Made by a program: the position numbers and the translations under genes. The notes beneath the pieces are model-generated. The model was not told the origin of the DNA, ran no database searches, and was given only the letters and a program-made list of their open reading frames with translations. 64,000 nucleotides of DNA from JAHJQQ01 sp964458835 (lineage in GTDB: Bacteria; Pseudomonadota; Gammaproteobacteria; Thiohalobacterales; Thiohalobacteraceae), in contig CAYWKV010000001.1 in NCBI GenBank assembly GCA_964458835.1, positions 50,159 to 114,158 of the forward strand. Reading direction: 5' to 3'. Position 1 is the first letter of the stretch; the number at the start of each line of letters is the position of its first letter. Below are positions 24,598-32,642 of this stretch, piece by piece.

Positions 24598-25447
24598 ACA
24601 TGCGCTCCTCGATCAGATGGCAGATCTGCTCCGCTTCTTGGCGGGCCTTGTCACTGGGGGCGAGTTCAAAAATGGATTTGGTGCCGTGCATGGTCGACTC
24701 ACGGTAACCATTCCACGAATGCATTTGTTGGGGCAGCATGTACCGGCCAACGGTGGGATCGCTGCACAGCAACTCGTAAAAATGCTGGTGAATGGTCACA
24801 CGCGACTGAAATTTGTTGGCCAGGATGCCGACGAGGCGAACCGGGGTTTCGGCTGGGCGTTGCAAGTTGGCCATGTTCCAGTACGCCAACATGCCGTAGA
24901 GGCCTTCGACCGCCATTTCCTCCATTTCCGCGGGGATCAGAATGTCCGTAGCCGCATAGATCGCAGCCGTGGTCAGTGGTCCCTTTGACGGGCCAGTGTC
25001 GATCACTACGACATCGTATTCCTCTTCGAGGCCGGTCTGGTTAATCCACTGCGACAGGATCTCATGGACTGCGTTGGCCACTTCCTCCTCAGTTACCCGC
25101 TCCACCCGCAATAGATCCTTGGAATGCCCGGGGAGAATCTCGATGTTGTCGAACTGGGTCGAATAACTGACGGTGGCCCCGTGAACAAAGATGTCTGCGC
25201 TCGATGCACGTCCGTTCCACTCGGGTTCTTCTGCAGAATCGATGTAGGGATTGACGGGGGGGCGGATGATCTCCGGATCCTCATCGTCAAATTCCATTTC
25301 CAGGAACCGTTGAGAAAAGTTGCACTGGGGATCCAAATCGACGGCCAGAACTCGTTTCCCCTGCAGTGCGAGATATTGCGAGAGTAGGACGGAGAGGGTG
25401 GTTTTACCCTGGCCCCCTTTGTTGTTTGCAATAACGAGTACTTTCAA
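24590..25447 (-). CDS. parA: ParA, Walker-type partition ATPase
   Basis: A 285-residue ParA with the deviant Walker A KGGQGKTT (about 10-17), the A' strand VLAVDLDPQCNFS (about 33-45), and the Walker B strand VVIDTGPSKGPLT (about 148-160). It has no N-terminal HTH, so autoregulation probably relies on ParB or the RHH-like protein. It is the first gene of the parA-parB-RHH operon and lies beside the origin, as usual in low-copy plasmids. Repeated octamers upstream (25487-25562) are likely the operator. Confidence 0.93.
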   Translation of the reverse strand: MKVLVIANNKGGQGKTTLSVLLSQYLALQGKRVLAVDLDPQCNFSQRFLEMEFDDEDPEIIRPPVNPYIDSAEEPEWNGRASSADIFVHGATVSYSTQFDNIEILPGHSKDLLRVERVTEEEVANAVHEILSQWINQTGLEEEYDVVVIDTGPSKGPLTTAAIYAATDILIPAEMEEMAVEGLYGMLAYWNMANLQRPAETPVRLVGILANKFQSRVTIHQHFYELLCSDPTVGRYMLPQQMHSWNGYRESTMHGTKSIFELAPSDKARQEAEQICHLIEERMYG

Positions 25448-25486
25448 TCTGTTACCCTCCGATCTGGCTTGACCTTGTCTTCGGCC

Positions 25487-25562
25487 TGTACTAGCCTTGT
25501 GCGCAATCTAGTACATGGCCAGATATTTTCCTTGTCATGTACTAGATTTGGGCGTGTACTAG
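25487..25562. promoter_or_regulatory. Octamer operator repeats upstream of parA
   Basis: TGTACTAG occurs at 25487, 25538 and 25555, and inverted (CTAGTACA) at 25508. The last two belong to 14-bp direct repeats (TGTACTAGATTTGG) 17 bp apart. Their position just upstream of parA suits autoregulation of the partition operon. Confidence 0.6.
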
Positions 25563-25691
25563 ATTTGGCTGTGTTTTGGATTGTAGGCCAGATTTTCCCG
25601 CTCGCACAACGGGCTAGTGAGCTCGAGCGGGAGTGGGCAGATGGTTACTGCGGCTAGGGTGTTCAGCGATCTTCGCGGGAAAGATTTATCC

Positions 25692-25972
25692 GGGACAGAT
25701 TTGGGGAGTCTGTATGTGCCTAGTCGTTTTTCAAGTGGGACAGATGTGGGGAACCCATGTTGTTTGTTTTGAAATAGAAAACAAGACATTGAAACATATT
25801 TGAAGGGATTGTTAGTTGTTGTTTTAGAATGAGTTTTCCTAACCTTCCGGGACGGATGTGGGGAATTTCCGGACAGGTTTGGGGCCCCACGGGACAGATA
25901 TGGGGAGTCTTCTGGGACAAGTTTGGGGTATACGGGACAGATATGGGGAGCTAAGCGGGACAGATATAGGGC
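25692..25972 (+). repeat. Iteron array of the replication origin
   Basis: Eight direct copies of a unit close to GGGACAGATATGGGGAG start at about 25692, 25737, 25849, 25870, 25891, 25914, 25934 and 25957. The last six are 20-23 bp apart, about two helical turns, as expected for Rep-binding iterons. Copies 3, 4, 6 and 8 carry base changes. Confidence 0.9.
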
Positions 25973-26107
25973 GGATCGGGGACGGGCATTTGTGAGAAAA
26001 ACGATAGCAAGCAAGCACTTTTATGAGATTGAACGCCTACGACTGGCCAGAGACGTGGCAGGAACGCACTTTCAGCCGGCAAAACGATCAACTGTCTCAC
26101 ACATGGT

Positions 26108-26165
26108 GTACCCCGAAAAAAATCGCCCTGCATGCGCATTTCATCGCCAAGAGCGGTTTTTTTCG
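26108..26165 (+). promoter_or_regulatory. Stem-loop in the rep leader
   Basis: CGAAAAAAA (26113-26121) is complementary to TTTTTTTCG (26157-26165), about 95 bp before the rep start. The T run after a GC-containing stretch could act as an attenuator that limits Rep. A related layout occurs at 28807-28861. Confidence 0.4.
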
Positions 26166-26260
26166 TCCCTAACCTTGACGGACCATTTTGGGCATAAACA
26201 ACCCCCTGGCTCTTTGCCCAATCCGGGATGGTTAGGCGGTGCGGGTAGGGGAGAACAACA

Positions 26261-27529
26261 ATGATGCCGGCACGTGTAGAAAATCAGGAGTCCGCCACGC
26301 TCATAAAGCATTCAGCGGCCATCCATATCTCCAACAGCCTGACCCTCATCCAGCGGAAACTCTTCAATCTCCTGTTGCAGAACGCTTACCCGGACCTGCT
26401 TACCCAGGAGACACACCAGATCCCGATCCCCGAAATCAAAGCGCGCATGCGTTACGACTCGAAGAATGACGATCCGTTGAAAGACGCGTTGCGTGTACTG
26501 AACCAGACGCAGCTGGAATGGAATCTACTGCAGAAGGATCGGGAAGAACGCTGGGGCATCGGTAGCTGCCTCGCTGACGCTGAAATCGCAAATGGCATCT
26601 GCGAGTATTCATACTCGCCCAAGATGCGCAAACTGCTCGGATCACCGACGGTCTACGCGCGATTGAACCTCGAGGTACAAAACACTTTCCGATCCAAGCA
26701 TGCGCTGGCATTGTGGGAGTTCTTGGAAGATGCGCTCGGTGCGCGTCGCAGTTCAGCCGCGTATACGATCAGCGTGCCTGATTTCCGCAAACTCATGGCG
26801 ATCGAGACTACTCAGTATCCTGAGTTCAAGGATCTGAGTAAACGCGTTGTGCAACCAGCGATCCATGAGATCAATGCGAGCGACATATGCACGATCTCCG
26901 TGGATGTCAAAGTCACGCGGCGCGGTCGTACGCCATCCACTTTGATATTCACGGTCAATCGAAAAGCACCCTGTGGGCAGCTTTTCGCGGGAAGCCTGAA
27001 CACTGATGATCTGCCGAAAGAACTATACCCGCCTACTGAACAGAGGCTGGTCCAGCAATTGGTGGAGGAGTTCGGCGTAGCGAACGAGCGCGCGGAATAT
27101 CTGGTCAGCGTTTACTCCTCGCATCGAGTCAAGGCCAATCTGGAACATGTCCGCGTACGGCATGGGCAGGGCGGGATTGCGAATCTGGCCGGCTATGCCT
27201 GTGCCGCGATCGAAGCTGACTACGCCAAGGCCGGTGATACCAAACCCGTGCTCCAACCCGTTCCGTCGACACTCTCGGAGCAACAACGCGAGGCAGAAGA
27301 TAACGAGACCAAGGCGTTCCATAGCAAACGGCGTGAACAGGCAGAATCGGTCTTTGCAAACCTGTCGGAAATTGAGCAACAGGCACTCCGTGAACGCTTC
27401 ACTGCAAGCCCCGCCTGTCTTCCGAGCCTCAGGCGAGAGTTCGCGGCGTGTGCGGGGGAGGTGAGTCAGATGCCCAACCGGCTGAAGTATGTCTTTTTGG
27501 AGTATGTTGCGGACGATTTAAGTATCTGA
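26261..27529 (+). CDS. rep: Rep_3-type plasmid replication initiator
   Basis: A 422-residue initiator of the RepB/RepE (Rep_3) class with two winged-helix domains. The N-terminal part has NSLTLIQRKLFNLLLQNAY (about 27-45) and the family phrase KALALWEFLEDAL-like near 146-160. The C-terminal 130 residues are an unusual helical, glutamine- and glutamate-rich extension. It binds the iterons upstream to open the origin. The ATG at 26261 follows GGGGAG at a normal distance. Confidence 0.9.
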   Translation: MMPARVENQESATLIKHSAAIHISNSLTLIQRKLFNLLLQNAYPDLLTQETHQIPIPEIKARMRYDSKNDDPLKDALRVLNQTQLEWNLLQKDREERWGIGSCLADAEIANGICEYSYSPKMRKLLGSPTVYARLNLEVQNTFRSKHALALWEFLEDALGARRSSAAYTISVPDFRKLMAIETTQYPEFKDLSKRVVQPAIHEINASDICTISVDVKVTRRGRTPSTLIFTVNRKAPCGQLFAGSLNTDDLPKELYPPTEQRLVQQLVEEFGVANERAEYLVSVYSSHRVKANLEHVRVRHGQGGIANLAGYACAAIEADYAKAGDTKPVLQPVPSTLSEQQREAEDNETKAFHSKRREQAESVFANLSEIEQQALRERFTASPACLPSLRREFAACAGEVSQMPNRLKYVFLEYVADDLSI

Positions 27530-27605
27530 CAGATATGGAACTAATTATCTATTTCCTCAGTCTTCACCCTTGCTGCCTCAAAACTCGCCCCTTGCTAGCC
27601 GATAA

Positions 27606-27639
27606 TTGCATGTGAAATATATTCGGCATATAATTTCAC
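27606..27639 (+). promoter_or_regulatory. Promoter with overlapping operator of the toxin-antitoxin pair
   Basis: TTGCAT (27606-27611), a 17-bp spacer and TATAAT (27629-27634) form a good sigma-70 promoter. Inverted arms GTGAAAT (27612-27618) and ATTTCAC (27633-27639) flank and overlap it, so a repressor bound there would block transcription. Autoregulation by the Xre antitoxin is the likely use. Confidence 0.75.
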
Positions 27640-27663
27640 TTGAAATTTATAGGAGGGTGGACG

Positions 27664-28038
27664 ATGGCGCAGCAATCCCTGAACAAGGCTAAGTCCGAGG
27701 CGGTGCTGTCCAAGGCAGTCCTGAGGGCCGGCGACATGCTGGGCCTCAATGGTAAACAGTTGGCTGAGGTGCTCGGCGTGAGCACATCGTCGATTACAAG
27801 GATGTCCAGTGGCGACTATGTCCTGGCTGAAAAAAGCAAAGAGTGGGAGTTAGGGTTGCTGTTTGTTCGCCTGTATCGGAGCATCGATGCCATGGTCGCC
27901 GGCGATGAACACTCACGCCTGGCTTGGATGAGCAATCCGAATACGGATTTGCACGGTGTACCCAGTACATTGATCAACACGGTACAAGGGCTGGTACAGA
28001 CGGTTGAGTATGTGGACGCCTACCGCGCTCGCGTCTGA
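27664..28038 (+). CDS. Xre/ParS-type (DUF2384) antitoxin of a RES toxin
   Basis: A 124-residue antitoxin. A helix-turn-helix (GKQLAEVLGVSTSSITRMSS, about 31-50) is followed by the Xre-MbcA-ParS C-terminal domain, ending WMSNPNTDLHGVPSTLINT, the toxin-binding signature. The ATG at 27664 follows GGAGGG; a TTG at 27640 is upstream but lacks a site. It overlaps the RES toxin gene, as usual for this family. Confidence 0.85.
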   Translation: MAQQSLNKAKSEAVLSKAVLRAGDMLGLNGKQLAEVLGVSTSSITRMSSGDYVLAEKSKEWELGLLFVRLYRSIDAMVAGDEHSRLAWMSNPNTDLHGVPSTLINTVQGLVQTVEYVDAYRARV

Positions 28039-28744
28039 AGCCCGGCGCCTTGGCGGCATCGTTTGGCGGGTCGTGGAATATCAGTACACGGCATCCACGC
28101 GTAAGCTCGTGGATACCGCCGACGAACAAGCGGTATTAGAAGAGCTGCTGGAAGTAGCCAAACCCCCATACCCGGCTGGCACGGAACACCTGCATTACCT
28201 ACTCAAGACGCCGTTCCGCTATTACCCGCCACGTACGCACGGGTCGCGTTTTCGTAGGCCGATGGCAGGGGAGGGCGTGTATTACGCGTCTGAGCATGTT
28301 CGAACCGCACTCGCCGAAATTGCGTACTACAGGATCCGGTTCTTCCAGGCATCGCCCGGTACGCCTTTACCAAAGAATGAAGAACGGCTGAGTGTGTTCA
28401 GCGTCGAGTACGGTACAGAGCGTGGACTGGATCTCACCGAGCCTCTGCTCAATCGAGACCGCGCTTCGTGGACACATCCCATCGACTACACGGCAACCCA
28501 GCAACTGGCCGACGCGGCACGCGCGGCCGGCGTTGACGCGCTGCGGTATGAATCAGTCCGCGACGTGGAGCAGGGCGCTAACGTGGCCTTACTCGAACCA
28601 CGAGGCTTTACGCTTCCGCAGCCAGTATCTATGCAGACCTGGTACCTCTATCTGGGTGAGGCCGAAATAAACTGCACGCGATCACACGCGACCGCAGCAG
28701 AAGATCGCTGGACATTTCCGCGGGAGCATTTCATAACACCCTAA
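28010..28744 (+). CDS. RES-domain toxin (NAD-degrading)
   Basis: A 244-residue RES-domain protein; family members break down NAD+ to stop growth. The three polar family residues can be placed at R (WRVVEYQY), E (TALAEIAYYR) and the R-x-x-R region FRRPMAGEGVYYAS before it. The ATG at 28010 overlaps the antitoxin gene by 29 bp, indicating coupled translation. The protein is longer than many RES toxins (about 150-230 residues). It should act as an addiction module for the plasmid. Confidence 0.82.
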   Translation: MWTPTALASEARRLGGIVWRVVEYQYTASTRKLVDTADEQAVLEELLEVAKPPYPAGTEHLHYLLKTPFRYYPPRTHGSRFRRPMAGEGVYYASEHVRTALAEIAYYRIRFFQASPGTPLPKNEERLSVFSVEYGTERGLDLTEPLLNRDRASWTHPIDYTATQQLADAARAAGVDALRYESVRDVEQGANVALLEPRGFTLPQPVSMQTWYLYLGEAEINCTRSHATAAEDRWTFPREHFITP

Positions 28745-28806
28745 GCAGAATCGCTGTATTCGCTGGCGAACGCAGGCCAAAAACCCAACATACTTGCACA
28801 CAAGAA

Positions 28807-28861
28807 GTACCCCGAAAAAGATCCTAGGTGGACTCATTTGAGGCCGCCGCGTAGTTTTTTT
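28807..28861 (+). promoter_or_regulatory. Repeat of the rep-leader motif before the DUF1173 gene
   Basis: GTACCCCGAAAAA (28807-28819) is identical to 26108-26120, and a T7 run follows about 36 bp later, as in the rep leader. The A and T runs could pair. The 185-bp gap (28745-28929) holds nothing else I can name. Confidence 0.35.
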
Positions 28862-28929
28862 GTGCCCCGATGCGGGCCCACCATGGTGCGGACCGGTCCT
28901 ATACCAGGACTTTGCATCGAGTTCCGTCC

Positions 28930-30147
28930 ATGGATACCGCCAAGGTCGAAATCCTCTTCAGTGACGGTGAACGTTTCAAGCGTGAATGGCTTGAAAGCCA
29001 TCCTGAGCGCGCCAATGAGATTTTGAGGCGATATAAGGGGAGTTACCCTTTGTGTCTATGCCAGCAAGACGGCATCCCTCTGCACATCCGCGAATTGTCC
29101 TCAACCGGTACGCTTTATCTGGCACGCATGCCCAATACAGGCATCGCCCACGCGGCATTCTGCCCGAGCTACGAACCGTCGCACGGGGAGGGTGAAAAGC
29201 GGGCTGTTGAAGGACGCGCCATCGAATACCTTCCAGACGGGCGCATCGTATTCAACCTCGATAGTTCGTTGGACCCTAGGGGATCAACACAAACCCCACC
29301 CGAGCTGGACCCGGGCAAGATGCCTCAAGGTGCCAAGCTACACAAAAGTCGGCTTGGGCTTGTTGCACTGTTGCAGGTGCTATGGGAGCAATCTGAACTT
29401 CATCATTGGCGTCCTGGCATGTTGGGCCGTCGACGATATCGACAGGTGTACAACCTGCTTACGGCCGCATCGCAAAACGTGATTGTGAAAGGCCGGCCAT
29501 TGTACGAACGATTGTTTATTCCTGAACCCTTCATCGCCGAAAAGTCTGAAGGCATTTCCTATGACCGCCAGGAGCGCATCGCACAGCTGTCGCGCGGCTC
29601 CGACGGAAAGCCGCGTCGGTTTTTCGTGTCTGGTCGCGTACGCGACGTGGTACTCAGTTCGGATGCAGTCGATGTGCACCTTGCACACCTGCCCGGCACA
29701 GCTGCTGTCTCGGTACCACGCAAAGTATGGCGCTCACTGACACGCCGGTTGCGCCTCGAGGAATCAATCGGCTCCGAAGGTGAGTCGGTACTGTGGGGAA
29801 TATTCGTGGTTGACCGGTTCTCAGACGGACGATTCAGAGCCAACGAGGCGGCGCTCCAACTGCTCACTGAACACTTTATCCCGGTTTACAGAACGCAAGA
29901 AATCGCAATCACCTACGCACTGGTCGATTCCGGACGATCATTTGTGAAGCTGTTGCCGTTCGATGTTAATCCGGACTCTGGACACGCCGCATTCCACCTG
30001 ACAGATACAGGGCATACGCCGGTGAAACTGTTTCTTGTGAACGGCGATACACCCGTTGATGGCGCGGAAGGGGAGTGGTACTGGAATTTTGAACGTGACG
30101 AATGTTGGCCTGCGCTTCCACGGCCAAGGGCACTGCGTGCACTGTAA
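28930..30147 (+). CDS. DUF1173 protein
   Basis: A 405-residue protein of the DUF1173 family, found mostly on plasmids and integrative elements. The N-terminal region has the typical cysteine pair CLCQQDGIPLHI (about 39-50) and LARMPNTGIAHAAFCPSYEP, which could bind metal. The rest is basic, with alternating strands and helices. Function unknown; a link with DNA processing has been guessed from context only. The frame opens at 28870, but the N-terminus at 28930 fits family members better. No strong ribosome site is seen. Confidence 0.75.
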   Translation: MDTAKVEILFSDGERFKREWLESHPERANEILRRYKGSYPLCLCQQDGIPLHIRELSSTGTLYLARMPNTGIAHAAFCPSYEPSHGEGEKRAVEGRAIEYLPDGRIVFNLDSSLDPRGSTQTPPELDPGKMPQGAKLHKSRLGLVALLQVLWEQSELHHWRPGMLGRRRYRQVYNLLTAASQNVIVKGRPLYERLFIPEPFIAEKSEGISYDRQERIAQLSRGSDGKPRRFFVSGRVRDVVLSSDAVDVHLAHLPGTAAVSVPRKVWRSLTRRLRLEESIGSEGESVLWGIFVVDRFSDGRFRANEAALQLLTEHFIPVYRTQEIAITYALVDSGRSFVKLLPFDVNPDSGHAAFHLTDTGHTPVKLFLVNGDTPVDGAEGEWYWNFERDECWPALPRPRALRAL

Positions 30148-30175
30148 TTCTACGTGATCAGTGGAGGATCATACC

Positions 30176-30367
30176 GTGGTCAAGAACGAAGATGAGACGA
30201 GGACGCCTGAGTCGGAAGAAGTCGGTGATAAGACGGTAACGCCCTGTGCGACTCGTATTGGTCTCGCGTATATCGTGTCGAACTCACAGGACGTCGATGC
30301 AGATGAGCTAGTAAATCGCCTATGCGGGTATCTCGAATTATGCGGCATCCCAGTGCTCTACGACTAA
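30176..30367 (+). CDS. Small acidic protein of unknown function
   Basis: A 63-residue protein, acidic at its start, with a possible helix in NRLCGYLELCG. The start is a GTG at 30176 with GGAGG 8 bp upstream; this site favours it over the GTG at 30161. It sits 28 bp after the DUF1173 gene and 41 bp before the sigma-factor ATG, so it may be co-transcribed with both. No family recognised. Confidence 0.45.
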   Translation: MVKNEDETRTPESEEVGDKTVTPCATRIGLAYIVSNSQDVDADELVNRLCGYLELCGIPVLYD

Positions 30368-30408
30368 GTGCGGCGTCTAGACCATCCCGTACAGCGACGC
30401 GCGTGTCT

Positions 30409-31620
30409 ATGAGCACATCAGACGCCTACACGCTTTACATCAATCGTGTGAGCAGTTCACCGGCTCCTGATCCTACAGAGCAGCTGCGTCATGCAAGGCG
30501 CATGGACAGACATCTGCTGCGTGTCAGCCGTAGCTTGACGCTATCGCCGTCGGTTTTATCAATTATTGCCCAGGATATCGAGTCCTGCACCACTGGCGGT
30601 CATGTCAAGCGCGTCATATCACGTGTGTGTGTCCCGGCCGATCTTGCGGGCAATGAGCGTGAGAGCGACGAGAAGCAGGTAATTGCGCAGTGTACGACGC
30701 GCTTATTGAGTCTAATTCGGGAAAATGGCAACCCATCGCCTAATGAGGTACGAGCCCACCTGTCATGGATACGATTCAGTCGTGATTATCTTTACTCGTT
30801 GGTCGAGCGTCTATCGGTGGGAGCGACCGGCGATGCGGTGGTGACAGGCATGATGCGCAGAATTGGGTCATTTATTCGGCATGCACTGAGCCGTATTGAC
30901 GATGAGATCGACCATCTTGTGCAGGCCAACCAGCGTTTGGTTGTTACTACGGCGCGTCAATATCAGTACGGCCCCATCCCATTCATGGACTTGGTCCAGG
31001 AAGGTAATCTTGGCATTCTGCGGGCTGCAGAGCGCTTCGATCCTTACCGGGATACTCGCTTCTCCACGTATGCCTCCTGGTGGATTAGACGCGCCATGGT
31101 CTATGCGATAGCACGCCAAGGGCATGTCGTACAACCGTCAGTGTCCAGATTTTGGGAGACAAAAAAGCTTGTCAGGGATCTTGATAAGCTGGAGATGGTG
31201 CTCGGCCGCAAACCCAGTCAGTCAGAGGCATCAGTGGAGCTCCAGCGGACTACCCTCGAGCTCGCAGGTGTACGCGAGACGTTGGCGCAGGCCATATCAC
31301 TTGATGGGCCGGTGTCAGCCGAATCAGACATACCCCTGATCGACAGAGTGCCAGCCGATGAAGGCGACATTCATGATGTGATGGCGCATGGTGATGCTGT
31401 GCGGATAGTTGCGAGCCTGCTCGATCAGCTTCCGAAACGCCATGCAGGGATTCTGAGAATGCGATTCGGAATCGGTGTACATGAGTCATGCACACTGGAG
31501 CAAATAGCGCAGCAACAGGGCGTAACCCGTGAGCGCATTCGACAGCTGGAAGCCCAGGCGCTCGGTATGATTCGAAATAATATCACGTTAGAAATGATCG
31601 CCGATTATTTGATGGACTGA
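30409..31620 (+). CDS. Plasmid-borne sigma-70 family RNA polymerase factor
   Basis: A 403-residue sigma factor. Region 2 is clear: NQRLVVTTARQYQYGPIPF, then MDLVQEGNLGILRAAERFD and FSTYASWWIRRAM. Region 3 follows, and region 4 ends with LEQIAQQQGVTRERIRQLE, the -35-binding helix. Residues 1-180 are long and unusual, containing many charged helices in place of region 1. The frame is open from 30322, and no clear ribosome site marks the start. It may direct transcription of plasmid genes. Group 2/RpoS-like is the closest guess. Confidence 0.85.
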   Translation: MSTSDAYTLYINRVSSSPAPDPTEQLRHARRMDRHLLRVSRSLTLSPSVLSIIAQDIESCTTGGHVKRVISRVCVPADLAGNERESDEKQVIAQCTTRLLSLIRENGNPSPNEVRAHLSWIRFSRDYLYSLVERLSVGATGDAVVTGMMRRIGSFIRHALSRIDDEIDHLVQANQRLVVTTARQYQYGPIPFMDLVQEGNLGILRAAERFDPYRDTRFSTYASWWIRRAMVYAIARQGHVVQPSVSRFWETKKLVRDLDKLEMVLGRKPSQSEASVELQRTTLELAGVRETLAQAISLDGPVSAESDIPLIDRVPADEGDIHDVMAHGDAVRIVASLLDQLPKRHAGILRMRFGIGVHESCTLEQIAQQQGVTRERIRQLEAQALGMIRNNITLEMIADYLMD

Positions 31621-31629
31621 GTGCCAATT

Positions 31630-32565
31630 ATGAACCAGGAACTGTTGCGTAGGTTGACCCAATGTACGGACTTACCGAGCCCGCCACATATCGCGTTGCG
31701 CGTGCTGGATGCAACCCAGGACGCTAGCCTTTCGACCAAGGATGTTGTGGCGCTCATCGAGAAGGATCCGGCATTGGCGACGCGGCTTATTCGGATAGTG
31801 AACTCGCCATATTACGGCCAGACACGATTGCACAAATCTGTACAGGATGCCGTGATGATGCTCGGGGTACGAAAAACACTCAATGTCGCCCTGACGTTTT
31901 CACTGATGGCTTCTCTGACCACTCGACGCAGCGAGGGTCTGGATTATGGTGTGTTCTGGAAACGTGCATTACTTTCTGCCAGCTATGCGCGCGCGATATG
32001 CGCTCACCTAGGGCACCCAGACGCGGAAGAGGCCTATCTGGCCGCTTTGCTACAAGACGTCGGAATGTTGGCACTAGACCAGGTTCAGCGTAATCTATAC
32101 GTAAAAACAACACCCAAATCGGGCTTCCATCGGTTGGCACGCCAAAGAGAAGAAGCCCTCGCGGAAGCTGACCATGCCACTGTCGGGTCATGGCTCCTGG
32201 CGAGGTGGGGTTTCCCACATCGAATAATCCAGGCTGTCGCCGACAGCCACCGTGGTATTGGCGACCCAAATCCTGGTGTTGAACAGGATCCTTTTAACGC
32301 ATGTGTTGGGCTGTCTGGCGTCTTCGCCGATGTATGGCTTGAGAGCCCCTGGGGCGAGCAATTGACACACGCGTTCGACGCCGCGTTTGAGCTTCTCCGG
32401 CTCACGGGGGATACGGTCGTGAAGCTCCTATCGCCCATGGGGAAGGACGTGGCGATGCTGGAGGAATTGTTTGGAAGTGCCGTGATTAAGGAATCAGACG
32501 CGGCAGAACTTGAAGCACTTGCGAGACGGGTTTTGCGCGAACGCGAGCCAGACCCAAAACCATAA
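31630..32565 (+). CDS. HDOD-domain regulatory protein
   Basis: A 311-residue protein with an HDOD domain: LPSPPHIALRVLDATQD, then DPALATRLIRIVNSPYYG and SVQDAVMMLGVRKTLNVAL (about 17-95). HDOD proteins are helical bundles related to HD hydrolases but without the metal pair, often found beside signalling genes. The ATG at 31630 is 9 bp past the sigma-factor stop; a GTG touches that stop. The tight spacing suggests the pair acts together, perhaps with HDOD controlling the sigma factor. That is inference. Confidence 0.8.
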   Translation: MNQELLRRLTQCTDLPSPPHIALRVLDATQDASLSTKDVVALIEKDPALATRLIRIVNSPYYGQTRLHKSVQDAVMMLGVRKTLNVALTFSLMASLTTRRSEGLDYGVFWKRALLSASYARAICAHLGHPDAEEAYLAALLQDVGMLALDQVQRNLYVKTTPKSGFHRLARQREEALAEADHATVGSWLLARWGFPHRIIQAVADSHRGIGDPNPGVEQDPFNACVGLSGVFADVWLESPWGEQLTHAFDAAFELLRLTGDTVVKLLSPMGKDVAMLEELFGSAVIKESDAAELEALARRVLREREPDPKP

Positions 32566-32642
32566 GGTGATCGCTGGCTGCAGGATCCACGGTGCCGTAG
32601 GTGACGGCGTCAGGAACGCAGCCCATGCTGATTAGAAGAATA

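Larger units (their letters stand above)
25448..26260. other. Replication origin region (oriV)
   Basis: The 813-bp gap between divergent parA and rep holds, in order, the par operator octamers, an iteron array and the rep leader. An AT-rich tract at 25753-25848 between iterons 2 and 3 fits a DNA-unwinding element. No good DnaA box was found by eye. No gene is seen here. Confidence 0.8.

Noticed and set aside
25692..25972. CRISPR array
   Set aside because: Repeats are 17 bp units at 20-23 bp steps beside a Rep gene, with no spacers; they are iterons.
27528..27538. Partial iteron match (GACAGATATGG) at the end of rep
   Set aside because: Only 11 of about 17 positions, lacking both G runs; too short to call.
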